From Eucommia ulmoides (taxonomy: Eukaryota; Streptophyta; Magnoliopsida; Garryales; Eucommiaceae), in assembly GCA_016647705.1 (NCBI GenBank), contig CM028340.1, positions 8,123,001-8,187,000 on the forward strand: a DNA stretch of 64,000 bases, written 5' to 3'. Positions 33,764-47,541 of the stretch are shown piece by piece; within the stretch, counting starts at the first letter, position 1, and each line of letters opens with the position of its first letter. Both the position numbers and the translations under genes were made by a program. The notes under the pieces are model-generated. The model worked only from the letters and a program-made list of their open reading frames with translations, was not told where the DNA came from and searched no databases.

Positions 33764-36700
33764 TCAATCTCTTAAATAAAGGATTTGTTTTTTCTTTATT
33801 TTCCATGTCAATCCCATAAATGAAGGATTTGTTTTTTCCTTATTTTCTTTATTACGGCTCCTTAAGATGGATTTCAAGGAATGAGCGCCAATCTTGTTCC
33901 GTAGGTCCTGTAATCGTAATCTTGTAAGTGGTTTTATTAAGGCATCGGCGAGTTGGTCTTTGGAAGAGATATGTGAAACACGAAGACTACCACTTTGAAC
34001 TTTATCCCGAACAAAATTAAAGTCAATGGCGTTTTGCTTCATGCGGGAATAGAAGACTGGATTAGCACAAAGGTAGGTGGTTCCAACATTGTTGCAGTAG
34101 ATAGTAGGCGTAGTTAAATTGACGGAACCAAGTTCATGAAGCAAAGATTGTATCCAGGTAGTTTCTAAAGTCGTGGATGCAACAACACGATACTCAGCTT
34201 CATTTGACGATCAGGCAACTGATCGTTGTTTCTTAGAACTTCAAGATATAGTATTGGATCCCAGAAATACTATATAAGCACTAGTAGAAGTACGATCATC
34301 GACATTGCCTGCCCAATTGGCATCCGAGAAGGCATGTAGTGATAGCGGGGAATCACGCTAAAAAAAAAAGATTGTGAATGAGAGTGCGATGCGATGCATG
34401 TATCTTAACAAGCGTTTAACAACTGACCAATGCCCAGTGGTTGGGCGATGCATGAATTGGGACAATTTGTTGACAACAAAGGCAACATATGGATGTGTGA
34501 GAGATAAATATTGCAAGCCACCCACAATATATCTATATTTGAGGCGTTAGTAAGGGAGGTACCGTCATTGAGGATCGGAATGCGATTTAGAGACATAGGA
34601 GAGGTGACAGTTTTGACATTGCTCATCTTTGCTTTAAATAAAAGATCATGGATGTATTTTTGTTGAGAAAGAAACACACCATCTACTATTGGAATGAATT
34701 CTACACCAAGAATATATGATAAGGGACCAAGATCCTTGACGCAGAATCGTGCTGCAAGCTTAGTGATGAAATTTTGAATATGGTCTGCATCTGTATCTGT
34801 GATAATTAAATCATTGACATACACTAAAACAAAAATAGTGAGATTAATGGATTTAAAAATAAATAATGAAGTATCTGCCTTTGAATTTTTAAACCCAATA
34901 GAGAGGAGAAATTGTTTTAGCTCATTGTACCAAGCCCGTGGAGCTTGCTTGAGGCCATAGGAATGCATTATTGACATCTAGTTATCAAAGAGACCAGCCA
35001 TTGGTGATAACATGACTGATAAGAAGACGAACTGTGGTTGGTTTAATCACGGGACTAAAAGTTTTATGGTAATTGATGTCAGGGAGTTAATGAAAATGTT
35101 TAGCAACAAGTTGTGCTTTATACCGCTCGATGGATCCATCTGAATTTCGTTTGATACGAAAAACCCATTTGCAGATGACCAAGTTTTAATTCAGCTCGGA
35201 AGGAACAAGATCCCATATATCGTTACGATGTAAAGCATTAAATTATTTAGACATTGCATGGCGTCATTCTCGATGCTTTAAGGCTTGGGAGACACATATG
35301 GATTCAGTTGATATTGGAGTGGTGACAGTTTGTAAGGAATATTTTGGATTGGGTTCGTAAATGTTATTTTTTGAACGAGTTTCCATTTGGTGATCATTAA
35401 TGTGCTGGAAGTATGGTTGGGGTTTGTGTGTGGTTGTGAAGTAGATAATGATGGACATGGTGAGGAAACATTTGGCATAGAAAGAAGGGAATCAGATGGA
35501 GATGAATTGGGTAAGTTTTGAGAGATAGATGGTGAGGTAGAATATGAGAGAGAATCAATTATCGGAGACTTACCTTGTAAAGAGTCCATTGAGATCGATG
35601 AATTATGTTGACTTGTTGCAATATTTCGGGTAACTTCTCCATTTAATGCATTGGGTTCTGGTGGACATTGAGAAGGAGATAAAGATGGTATCTCATTTGA
35701 TTTGGAAGGGGATGGGATCAGCATGTGAATACTTGAGAGATTTTGGTAAAGTGATTCATGAGTTGGCTATACATTGGAATTATGCAGTAATAGAGATGGG
35801 TTATAGGGAATATAATCTAAGAGTGGAGGCTGATTTGGAGTAGAAAGCGTAATTGGTGGTGGTAAGGTAGAATGAGTGGATATTATATGATGTGGTGAAT
35901 TAGGAAGTCTTGATGCAATGAAGTCGGTAAGGGAAAGTGAAGTGGAAGTAGAAGAAGTAATAAAAGGAAAAATGTCTTCAACAAAGGTGACATGGTGTGA
36001 TATGTAGATTTTTTTTTTATTTGTGATGGAATCATAACATTTATACGCACTTTATGTGAGGGAATAGCCAAAAAATATGCAAGGTTTGGATTTTGACTCA
36101 AGTTTATTGGTGACGTACGACCGAAGCCATGGATAACATTAACACCCAAATATTTTCAGTTTCGACAAATTGGGTGGATGACCAAACAATTTCTTCAAAG
36201 GAAGAAATCATGTCAAGTTGAACCTTAAGCATACGATTGATTAAATAAACAGTTGTTTCCAAGGCATGAGGTAAAAATGACAGTGGTATGGATGCATGAT
36301 GGAGTAGAGTAACCAATTACGACTATGTGTCGATGACGTCGTTATGAAAAACCATTGTGTTCGGGAGTATGAGGTGGAGAAGTGAGGTGGGAAATACCAT
36401 TTGTAGATAAAAATGATTTTAGTGCTTCATATTTGCCACCGTTGCCAGCGAATAAAGTGATAATGGATCTTTGAAAAAACTTTTCAATAATGGATTTGAA
36501 ACGAATAAAGACACTATGAACTTCAGATTCATTTTTCAATGGGTACAACCAAATATACCAAGTAAAATGATTCACAAAGATGACATAATATTTAAAATTG
36601 TCATCCGAATAAACAGGAGAACTCCAAACATCTGAATAAACTAATTCCAAAGGTGCAGTACTTGTTAAGGATGATTTCGAAAATGGTAATTTATGGCTTT

Positions 36701-37846
36701 TAGTGCAATTGCAAGAGTTACATGAAACATTAGAGGACATATTAGAAGATAAATCTAAAATTTTGGAAGAGACAAGATAATTGAGAATTTTGGCAGATGG
36801 GTGGCCAAGATGGGAGTGCCATTAGGAAGGCGAGGCTTGGATGGAAGAAAAAGCAATTAATGAATGATTACCCAAAATATGCTTTGGTAATTCATAAACA
36901 TCGTCTTTAGTTTTCCCTTGTACTAGGATTGCCCCGGTGTGTTGATCCTTCACAATATTAGTGTGACAAAACAGAGAAACAGAAATTAGATTCTTTTTCA
37001 TGTTAGGCACACACAAAATGTTAGATAAATTAAAAGAGCGAGAAGAGAAAGAAATTAATGAAGAACCAGTGTGAGTGATTGGGAGGCCAGTTCCATCACT
37101 AATTAAAAAGTCATCAGATCCTATGTATGGTGAGTCAAGTGATGAGTTCTGAAGATCGGTGGTGACATGGTGGGAGGCACCGGTGTCTAGACGTCAATCA
37201 GGGATTGATGGAGGATTGGGGGCAGTATAGTGGACTTGTGGTGAATGGGTTGGAGCTGGTGGGCGGGGTTGATTGGGGATCCATGGAGAGTATTGATAAG
37301 TAGTGCAGCGACGGGCAGAATGACCTTGTTGGTTGCAGAGTTGGCATTTTCCTAGGTATGGACATTGAGTGAAATTGGGTGTAAGAGGGGTAGTGGCTCT
37401 AGGTTGTGTGTAGAGACGTTTTTGGGTTGGTCGATAGGGTTATGGGTTATAAGGAGAGTTTGGTTGATAAGGTTGTGGGTTATAAAGAGAGTTTAGTCAT
37501 GGTGGGTGTGGATTTGGTGGAATAGGGTAGCGTGATAATGGTTTATATGCAAGGTTGGCACTAGTGGGAATCGTGGAATTCTTTGCGGCTTCAAGCTGGA
37601 GATATGCTTCATAATTGATTAATTTCTCATGCAATTCATCAATGGTGACGGTCGTCTCATGAACACTGATGGCGTCACTTAGAGTTTTGTAATCATCAAC
37701 AAGGCCTCCAAGGATCTTGAGAACGAAATCTTCATGATTAACTGGAGCATCAAGCAAAGCAAGATCGTCGGCAATGGACTTCACAGTTTGTAAATATTCA
37801 GTCGTTATTGAGTTGTTTTCACCTAATTTCTTCTGGATCTTCAATA
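33764..37846 (-). pseudogene. Broken copia gag-pol with damaged catalytic motifs
   Basis: Minus strand: gag 37844-37497 (SIADDLALLDAPVNHEDFVL, UBN2-type), gag-proximal zinc-finger region near 37330, the pre-integrase region 37016-36822 (VPNMKKNLISVSLFC), integrase 36740-36342 then 36316-36104 (LVYSDVWSSPVYSDDNFKYY, GISHLTSPPHTPEHNG), a long Ser/Pro-rich linker 35724-35264, RT 34977-34405 (QAPRAWYNELKQF, FVLVYVNDLIIT) and RNase H about 34220-33764 (LHELGSVN, SSKDQLADALIKPL). The RT box reads YVND instead of YVDD, and the integrase DNGG site reads GNGG, so two catalytic aspartates are lost besides many stops and frameshifts. Confidence 0.9.
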
Positions 37847-37850
37847 TTTT

Positions 37851-40199
37851 TTATTTCTTCAATATTTATCTTTGCATCTTTGATAATTTCTTCATGATTC
37901 AACTTTTCAATGGAACTCTTTTACTAAAATACTCAACAAACATATTAGTTATACCAAAAATATCAAACTTTAATTGTCCTTCAAAATCTTAGGATCAACA
38001 AAAAACCATAACGGAGAGATTGAATGCAACATGAAATGCTATCACGGAAATACCTAAAATAAAAAGTCATCGTGGAGAGATTGAATGTAAAAGCGGAGAC
38101 ATGTGTGAAATAATGGCAAGATATAAAATGTGCCCTAGCTTGCGGTTGAGGTTGCGAAGCTAAAAAACTCCCTAGATGCAGAAATAGGCAAATTCCATAT
38201 AATACGCCCCAACCTTGGGCTGGGGCAAAATAAGGGACAAAATATATAAAATGTATCCTAGCCCACGGCTGGGGTTGACACTTCAATGACCGAACCTTTA
38301 TAGGTTGCCTACGTACCTTATCATTCTGCTGAGGATCAGGTTTAGTATAGTTTACTGGACGATCCTTTTAGGGAAAAAAACAGATACCTGGATGCTCATT
38401 TAAAGCTTTTGAATTTTCAGCAACAAAAGTTTCCTATTCGAGTAGGCAGGAAGGCAAGAGGACCCTATGATAAGGAAATCTGTATTCCCGGTCTTTTTGA
38501 GATCCCTGTAAGTAGACAAGATAACACTTCTAAAACAAAATTTTAGTCTGAAAAATTAGCCACCTTTGATGACTCGCAATTCCATTATTCTATTTTTCGT
38601 CGTAGTCACTTGGCATATGATGCTTTGTCTCAGAGTGATTCAATGAGATTCTTTTATTTGAATTTAGAAACTTCGCTTTCCAACTCAAGAAGAAAGGGCC
38701 TGGCATGCCTTTGGGTGATTCAATAAGATTTATTTTTTATTTTTTATTTTTAATTAAGAGACTTTGTTTTCCTACCCAGGGAGAGGCCCAACATACCTCA
38801 TCAAGGTATCCGTGGCTTGCCCAACGAATTCTCGTTCTTTCTAAATTTTTAGGTGCTTCGATGCTTGGGGTTCTAATACTCCTGCATGCATTGTATTTTC
38901 TCAAATCCTGCAAAACTAATTTAATTTTAAAAAATGAGAAAACGTTGAAAATTACTAAAATGATTACCTTCAATGCCCGATATGATTTTCTGCGAGATTT
39001 TGAGTCAGATTGCAGCGGAATATGGTTTTAATATATTTCTAGACCACGACCAGTGTTTCTTTTTCACAAATTCTAATTACATTTAAATCCATCAAGTTTT
39101 GATCCGAAAAAATATAATTTGCCCTCTAAATCGACCTGAAGCGAAAACTTTGAAATAACCAATCTATCATCTTTCTTTTCTCTTCAAATTGCTTTCATAT
39201 TTGCACAAACGCTTCTTGCTCATCAGTGGTTTGACTATTTTACCCCTATTTTTTTGGCCATTTTTTTTCTTCCTTTTCTCTTTTTCATTTTTTTGAGTTT
39301 TTTGAGAAAATAGATGATCAAACTTACAATGGTTCGGGGGCAGCCGAGCTTAGAAATCAAACTAGTCTTCTTTGAGAATTGAGACCTTTTTTGCAACCCA
39401 AGAATCCATCAATGATGGAGTAAATCTGGTGTCCAATAGTGTTGGTTGATGGTGACGAATCATCATTTTCACAGCTTTGATCTTCATCGAATGATTGAAT
39501 AAAGGTATTACATTTGAGAGCTTTTTTTTTTGGGGATTATTGACCTGGGATAATTGTCTTCCCTTTTCACCATTAAGTCTGACAGCAGGCAAGTCAGGAT
39601 GTTTACACTTGATTTTATATGATCACTAAAATACCAGCAGGGACAACTTGATTAGCTTGTAGCAATTTATCAAAACATCTTTAGGGAAATGAATGTCAAT
39701 CTTGACTTTCGAATCCTTCGGTACTCTAGAACTACTGCCAAATTTGGTCACAATCCTTTTAGATCTCACCATCATTTGGCATAATAGAATCTTCCTTTGT
39801 TTTTATTCCCATTAGATCATGGTCTAGCTATGTATCGAAATTGGTTCTTCACATTCTCGTTCAGTCACATCACATACAATATATGCAGACAATTTTAGAT
39901 ACCTGAAAGAGTAAGATTCAAATATTAGATCATAGTTTGGATTAAACAGTATTGAATTCATTGAAATTTAAAAAACCATTACAGAGAAAATATTTTTTCA
40001 TCCAAAAGTCCAACGAGATGGAAAGATGAGTACACGAAAATGACCCAATTTTATCAAAACACCTAGAAAATTGAAAGTAAACAAGGACCCCAGTTTTGCA
40101 GCCCTTAGATTTTTCAACTCAAGCCTTAGGCACACGAGTCGCTCCCATCTCCGCCAACGTTTTGGTAAAAATCGACTGCCCAACTCCCTAAAAGAGCAT
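37851..40199. other. Decayed transposon sequence, probably the gypsy body; no gene resolved
   Basis: Contains two similar phrases around 38125-38165 and 38250-38280 ('ataaaatgt-ccctagc-cgg-tgggtt' type) and 'ggttgcctacgtacctta' at 38301-38320, a phrase common in plant gypsy LTR/leader DNA. The remainder (38330-40199) is full of stops in all frames. A protease or RT block could not be identified. It lies downstream, on the minus strand, of the gag below, so it is probably the ruined rest of that element. Confidence 0.4.
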
Positions 40200-42093
40200 G
40201 CTTAGAAAGTAGATTCAATTAGCAATTTGGCGTATCGGCCTTAATCTTTTTGTTAGGAAACGTGAGGGCCCTCATTCATATGAATTCTTGGATCTTGTCC
40301 TTCAAGTGGCAACACTACTTGGTTGTATGTCCTCTAACTCCCGAGTGGTACTTACGAAAAGCATTCGAAGATTTGACTTTACTTCCAAGCTTAGGCTCAT
40401 AGGATGGAAGAGGTGTCAACATCCTCTATTTCAAACAAGTTTACCATAGCTCGGTGATTGAGATCGAAAGGTCTAGTGGTTCCTTTTCATCATTCCGAAA
40501 GTTTCCCCTAGTAGCGTGAGGTGGATAACCTAGGTAGAATTAGATTCTTGGCTTTAAGGTGTAGTTAGAAATTGAAGGTGAGGGATTTTGGTTTGGTTGA
40601 TATGTATGGTAAGTAGGAATTTGGTAGGCTTGGGGATAATATTGGGGAAAGTGGTTTTGGTGAGGGGGAGATACGTTCCGGCATTGGTAGTAGCGAAGAC
40701 GGTTTTGGGAATATGGTTGGTTTCAAGAGTAATTTTGATTTTGGCGATTTTGAGCAGGATGGTTATAGTATTAGTCGCTTTGGTTTGGGTAATTTTGGGG
40801 ATAAGAAACTTGGGGGTTATTTTGGTAAGAGGTTTGCTGGGGAGAAACAATGGCGACTACTCCATTTTTTTTTTTTTTTGGTAGAGCTAACCTCTTTGTT
40901 GGATCGGGCGAGACCCTTTCGATCTTTTTTTTCCTCCTTATCCCTTTTTTATCACCTTGGCTTGATTGATTGTATCGCCGAAAGAAGCTATTGCAATACT
41001 CGAAAGACCCTAATAGAACAATGACGTCTAAATCGATTTGAATATCTCTAACTGCGCCTCCTCGTTCAGTCGAGGAACGACTTTGGCAACCTCATCCTTC
41101 CAACAGGCGGTGTACCTCCGAAATATCTCAACTTTTATCTTTAGTAATTGGTACAGAGTATTACGTTTCGATGCGATATCCTTGTTTTACACATACAGCT
41201 TGTAGAAGGCATCAACTAGATCCTCGAAAGTTTTAATTTGCGATAGGTCTAGACTTATATACAAGCTAAGGGTCGGTCCCTTCAATGATTGACGAAAAAT
41301 CAGCAGACAAAGATTCTCGTTCCGAGCATGAACTCTCAACTCCTCCTTGTAGATGCTGACATGCCATTCTGGGGGGCTTGTGCCTTCATATTTCGTGAAC
41401 TCCAAGACTACGAAGTTTTCTGGATACAGTACCGGAACAGTACTGACAACTCCTTGTATATCACTTTTTTGGAAGGTTTTTCTCTTTTTAACTCTTCTAC
41501 AGTTCTCTCTAATTCCTCTATTTTCAAAACCTAGGCCGGAGGGGGTCCACTATCTTTTTTCCTATTTTTAGTTTTGATGGTCGGGGCCGGTTGATTGGCA
41601 TTTGGATCATTCAGTGGAGCAACGACCTTCTCTGGGTGAATGAGGATTTGCAGTGTAGAGGGTACTAGGCCTTTGGGTGAGGCCTGATAGACATGGCCCT
41701 GGTTGAGATATACTGCCACTCCATAGACAAAGGGAAAATGGCCCATCTAAGGCCCACAGTAGACCGAATCGAGAAGTTTGGGACAGTAGGGTTCGAATTT
41801 GGCACTGAATTCCATATCCTAAATCTTGGAGGGTTTCATTCGGCGATTCAATCATGAGAGTTCCACTAGACGGGAGAACCGGCACCTCCTGAGGTCACTA
41901 ACTTAGTCCATTGAACTTTTCCAACAGCATGTCGATGGTTTCTTGCATCCGAACCACCTGGGTCATGCGGAGAGATTCGAGATTGCCTTCGGATGTCATA
42001 ATGGAATGATTCTAGGTCTGACTGCGAGTGAAGACTAGATTTTGGATGGGGAGAACCGGAATTACTTTTATAGGACCAATTTTTCTGTCTCAT
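40200..42093 (-). pseudogene. Ty3/gypsy (Tat-like) gag pseudogene
   Basis: Minus strand. An N-terminal piece from ATG 42093 (MRQKNWSYKSNSGS) is followed by an acidic and Pro-rich part (41746-41531) and the retrotrans_gag core at 41405-41050: FTKYEGTSPPEWHVSIYKEE, LCLLIFRQSLKGPTLSLYI, IKTFEDLVDAFYKLYV, then FRRYTACWKDEVAKVVPRLN. A zinc-finger-like end YHSGVRGHTT...CHLKDKIQEFI lies at about 40370-40285. Internal stops occur, for example right after FYKLYV. Gag wording (a 'KY-G...P..H...Y' start and '..GAAL.WY' centre) resembles the Tat/Ogre and Athila side of Ty3/gypsy. The adjacent long LTR supports this. Confidence 0.75.
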
Positions 42094-44227
42094 CCTATTC
42101 TTACAACAAGCCTATTTATTAGTCCACATAGGTCTTAGGTAGCCTTAAAACGCTTTCAAGTTCAAAGTTTTCATTTCCGATGACGACCAATCAAAACAAA
42201 TAATGATTTGTGAACTATTCTTTCGTTACTTAATTCTCATCAGTATTGGGAACTTTGAACTTTTTTTTTTTTTTTTTTTTTTAAGATGTCTTAAGATACC
42301 ATCAATCCATGAAATAGAAGGTCCCCCCTTTACATATTATATCATAGAATCCCGAGGGGACAACATGGATACAAGATAATTGTACTTGTGTCAGAGGGCC
42401 TATGACAATATGGGAAATTGATAACATATATGTACAAAAAGGAAAAACACATCACAACCTATTTACAAAATGGAAGGAAAATGTAAAAAAATACAATATA
42501 ACATTTAGACTTGGATTAGTTAGACTTATTTGGTCATATTAGGTTCGACCCTCTAACAAAATACAATATAACATTCAGACTTGAATTAGTGAGTTTTTAA
42601 AGTGTCGGTTCTCTAAAAAAAATACTTAGGCCATTTTAAAACAATGAGTCACCACCTAACATTAGATTTAAATGGTGTGCACGGTCACCAGGTTTTTAGA
42701 AAAATAATTTAAAAGGCCTAAGTAAAAATTGACTCCAAAACACGATCAAATCAAATATTCATTAGGGGTTCGGTTATGCTCGGGGAAGGTGTAAGGCACC
42801 CCAAGACACCTGTCCAAAAATGGTACCTTATGTCTAATTAAGTCTAATTAATTTAAGTCCGAACGTTTTATTTTATTTTGAAATCTTTTTCTTCTTATGA
42901 AATATTTTTGGTATTTTTAAAAAATAAGATGGGACAAATTTTTGTATTTTTGAGAATGTTCTCCCAGAATGACCTCTTATCAAATGTTAAAGATTTCATC
43001 CCCAAGGGGTGGTTTTATGTATATTTTCGAGGGTTTTAATTTAAATGGGCAACTAAAATAAGTGAAAAGGTATAAAGTATGAATGCGAATACAAATGATA
43101 ATATTACAAGTAGCGTGACATGAATTTATTTTATGCAATAGTGTATAAAATGACCTAAAAACAACTTTTATGAATTTTATGCAATTTTAATTTAAACATG
43201 CCAATGTAAATGATATGACTACGAGAAACAATTAGGGGAACAACATGAATTAACGTGATTATATATGACAATGATTTAATTGTTAATATATTAGAAAAGT
43301 GTAAGTGGTAAAAGTGTCCTAATCATGTCGTCTAAATGATACAAGAAATAAATATGCGAAATAGATACAAATGATGTTTATTTTAAGTTTGCCCAATTAA
43401 TTCAAGTAAATCCCGGTTTGAAATTCTCTCAGATTCTATGAAGATAAGAATCAATGGAAGATCGCGGAAACAAATTTGTCATAATTAATCTTTTCAAAAC
43501 TTAGGGAGAATCCCACGAAAAGGTTTACCGAGGGAAAAGATTTCTTAAAACCAATCGTTTCTATATTCCACTCTAGTTGGAGAATTGAAGTGGGTTCACA
43601 AAAACCTATCCCACAATTTATTGAATCGTCAGACTCATCCTAAGATTTGTAAGGATTAATTCTTACAAACTAAGATTTTGCTATTTTTTTGGATTTTATA
43701 TTTTTTGTTTTTTTAGGGGTTTTTATAACAAAGAAAAAATAAAAAAAATAAAGGAAAAAATAGAAAAAATAAAGAATGAAAACATCTTTCACCTAACACT
43801 CAAAAATTAAATTTAAGCATGAGAAACCTCTCTCGATGTTTTCATTGAATTATCGGACGACATGTTTTATAGTTTTTTTTATACGAATTGCAATAAAGAT
43901 AAAGAAGAATAAAATATTAAAAAACATCAAGATAAAAGGTGTCCTTGTCTAATGCTCGGAGGTTCAAATTGAGAACGGAGAACCTCGTCTCAACGTTTTT
44001 ATCTAGTCATCGGACAATTACAAAATATAACTTGCGGGAATTTAATATTACAAGAAATTATGAAAGAATTAAAATTCAGAAAACTTACATGTTCTAACCA
44101 AGATTCCCGACGCTCGATTTTTTTTTCTCTCGAAAACGGCTTTCCGAAAGGGCTCTTGCTAAGAAACACCCTCTAAGATATTTTTTTCTCTAAATTTCTG
44201 AATGAATAAATTAGGAGGAGGATGGTC

Positions 44228-44238
44228 CTATTTATAGG
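44228..44238 (-). promoter_or_regulatory. TATA box in the gypsy LTR (minus strand)
   Basis: The minus strand reads CCTATAAATAGGACC here, a strong TATA motif, about 500 bases (nested element excluded) from the LTR start. A GAGA-rich tract lies upstream on that strand (44420-44460). This is the likely transcription start region of the element. Confidence 0.55.
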
Positions 44239-44467
44239 AAATGATAGGGCATGAAAAACACTTAAGGTTTGGCTGTCTAAAACTCTGTCCAAGTTAGACA
44301 GGGAGAGGATAAAATTTGAAAAAGCACAAACAACAAAGGTTCTAGGCCTGCGGGCATGTGAAATCATGTGCCCTACTTCCACTGCCTGACACGTGGCGGC
44401 TGACAAGTAGGGCTCTCATCTCATTTCTCTCTCTCTCTCTTCATTCTCTCTCTCTCTCCTCCCTTTC

Positions 44468-47400
44468 TGTCACACCCCACCCCGGACACCTATCACCTTG
44501 GGGCTGGCATGACGTCGACATGACATCATCTGAACGTCAAACCAACTAGCAAATGACAAAGTGCATACATAAATATACAACCACAAATTGTTACCATATA
44601 CATCCTCTCTAACTGGGAACATATCTGTCCCTGAATTATAATAACAACAAAAGTATAACAATAATGAAGCTCTTACAGGTTCGCCTCACACAGCTCCTCC
44701 CAAAATACTATCATACTGCACCATCGCCAGACTCTACCTAGTGCCAGTAGGGGATCGACTCCTAACTGTTGTACCTGCGAGTGTACTGTCTTCTTAATAA
44801 AAACATTTTAGATGGATCAAATATAAAACATATAAATATCATATATCAAATAAAAATCTCATAAAATATAAATGTCTCATACCATAAGGAAAACACGTTT
44901 TTCCTGTTACCACAGAATCAACGTTTATATGCATATATATATATCTATAGCATCCCAACTAAACAATGAAAATCAACGAGAATAATTTAACTAACCATAT
45001 GGTATAATGAAATCAGAACATACCAATCCAGCATAAAAGAATATATATAAATGTACTAATCCTAATCACCATACACGACGAAACACTATATACGACACCA
45101 TATCACACCATACCACACCACATTACACCAAACCAAACCACATCATACCACATCACACCTCGACTAGCCATGTGATCGTTTTAACCCCACGATCGGGAAT
45201 TGCAACGATACCGTACCACCAGCAAGATTTTGCTCCCAAACAGGACAAATAACCATCTGCCGGACTAATCCTCCGGACAGGACATAATATCAATAACCAC
45301 CTGCCAGACGTCTCCGGACAGGACATAATATAAATAACCACCTGCCAGACTACCCTCCGGACAGGACATAATATCAATAACCACATGCCGGACTACCCCT
45401 CCGGACAAGACATAATATCAATAACCACCTGCTGGACTATTCCTCCGGACATGACATAATATCAATAACCACCTGCCGGACTACCCCTCCGGACAAGACA
45501 TAAGCTATGGCATCGTTAAATCAATAACATCATCGTCAAATTATGAATCAATAGTATCGTCTAATCAATAACATCGTCAAATAAATAACATCAACCTCTA
45601 TCTCCCAAAATACATTTAATTTAAATATGATTTTTCCATCTTCTTTTAAAACCACCGAAATCCACAATTCCATAACCAACCAAAATCTCTTGATCCATAT
45701 AAGTTATAAATTCGTCTAGTTTTAAGTAAACAAATTTTCCATTATATAGATATGAAAATAGATTTAATAGAAGACAGTACACTCACCTGGCTAATCGTTC
45801 CGAACAGCTTTTACATATTTCCCTCTACCGATACCCCGATACCTGCGAACCTATTAGTGACAGTGTCTAAATTAATATTTTATGTAAAATAACTTAATCA
45901 TGCAATGCAGGCCCTAAGTTACATATTTCCCATAATTTCATTAAAAAATTTTATTATTATCCTCGTTTTGTTATGTTAATATTCACCGTACAACGATTAT
46001 TAAAATTAATTATTTCAAAAATTATCGTAGTGATTACGAAATTTAGTGTTAATAATTTGATTTGATGGAACTAAAATTAACGATTAGAATATCAACCAAC
46101 GGAATCGTTACCTAATCCGAATCGCCCGCCGGCCGCGAATTGGGTTTTTAGTTTTTATTTTTGGACTGTTTGTGTAATTTTCTTCTTTTTCCCTTTTCTT
46201 CTTCTTCTTTCTTTTCTCTGCTCCGAATCTGCGCTGCCTGTTTTTTTTTTTTTTTTTTTTCGGTTCCTGGATTCAGCCGACAACCCCTCTCCCTCTCACT
46301 CCTCGCTCAACCCACCACCGACGGCCTCCCCACCTACACAGTCGCTGAACGACGGCAACGCCTCATACCTCCGCCGAACAACTACCGTCGGCTCACCGAA
46401 CTCACACCATCGTCGAAAGACAGCCTCAACACATCACTCCGACACACACACACACACCGCCAACGATCATAGGACAGCCCACACACCCACATTGTGTTTC
46501 TGTTTCGAATTCCTACCGTCGACGAGCTCTCTTTCTCTTTCTCTCTCTCTCTAACTCTCACTCTCCGTCGGCCAAACTCACCGACGGACATACCCCAATC
46601 GAATGAATACTAACCATGCACCCTCACGTCGGCACCGAAACGGTGACGATCCTACACATACCCAATACCGAACTGTTCTCTCTCTCTCCTCTATTTCTCT
46701 CTCAATTTTTTTTTTTTATTTTTTTCCCTGTTTTGGTTTCAGCCAACACATCCACACCCTTACTCACTGCCGGCAACACATACACATGCACACCCATCCA
46801 ACGAACAATAACTACCACACACACCCGCTGACACTACACTGAATACACACGCACACTGTTACCGTCGCACATACCTGAAAACACACATAAACGGCAATGG
46901 AAACAAAACAGAGCATACACATACCCATATACAACGAACACACCAACATCGATAACACACCCAACTCACGATCACTGGAAGATCGACGATAAATACACAC
47001 ACTCCCATACTGAAGAACCCAGAACGAACAGCACCGACGACATCCACCGGACCGACCAAACCTCCGATCATCTCTCTCTCTCTCTCTTCTCAATGTTTTT
47101 CTAGATTCTTCTTTCTGAGGTGTTTTCATCACGATATGCATGAGCATATATATATATATGCATGAATCTAGTGTTTGGAGACTTGATCTCTCGTTGCCAA
47201 GTCGCTCCTCACTCTCTCTCTCTCTGTCCCCGACCGATCTCAGATCACACACCCAAGGCATAAAAATCTTTTATTTTAATTACTCTTTTCTCCTCCTAAT
47301 TTCTTAAAATCTTCTTTTTAGTCCAATTTTCACATTTAAGATTTTCTAAATTGTAATTTCACCCCAAAAAATTTCAATTCAAAAGTTAAATGCCAATCTT

Positions 47401-47541
47401 GGATAGAATGTTTTCTAACTTTGAAATTTGACCCCTCAACTTTTTAATTTGGATTTTAATTGACCCAATTTCACCCCGAATTTTTTCAATTATTCTAAAA
47501 TGCAACTAAAATGACGTACATGCTATGATTGAGGTCTTACA
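44468..47541. mobile_element. Solo-LTR-like element of 3074 bp (TSD CTTTC)
   Basis: Starts TGTCACACCCCACCCCGG and ends TTGAGGTCTTACA, that is TG...CA, between CTTTC at 44463-44467 and CTTTC at 47542-47546. No polyprotein, PBS or PPT is inside. A TGTCACACCCC start and a length of 3 kb suit the long LTRs of Tekay/Del-type chromoviruses, so a solo LTR is likely; a non-autonomous element is the alternative. It contains a six-copy 44-bp repeat, CACCATA-type low-complexity sequence (45060-45165) and CT-rich stretches (46160-46260, 46530-46720). Short frames of 60-149 aa within are not credible genes. Confidence 0.8.
45240..45505. repeat. Tandem repeat, period 41-44 bp, about six copies
   Basis: CATAATATCAATAACCACCT plus a TGCCGGACTA..CTCCGGACA part repeats at 45283, 45324, 45367, 45411, 45455 and 45499. 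Each copy contains a TCCGGA dyad. It is inside the solo-LTR-like element. Confidence 0.85.

Larger units (their letters stand above)
33565..37850 (-). mobile_element. Third Ty1/copia retrotransposon, truncated at the gag end
   Basis: Minus-strand element from RNase H (about 33764) to gag (ending abruptly at about 37846). The left side (33565-33763) should contain 3' LTR sequence, including an internal 85-bp duplication around 33740-33850, but LTR ends and a target duplication could not be fixed. No 5' LTR is seen to the right; the gag N-terminus is missing. Confidence 0.85.

Noticed and set aside
40554..40884. Two 98-aa frames on opposite strands
   Set aside because: They lie in the decayed Asn/Gln/Pro-rich part of the gypsy gag; neither frame continues the gag domain.
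46161..47261. Frames of 69-149 aa in the solo-LTR-like element
   Set aside because: CT/CA-rich low-complexity sequence within an LTR; no known domain and the strands overlap.
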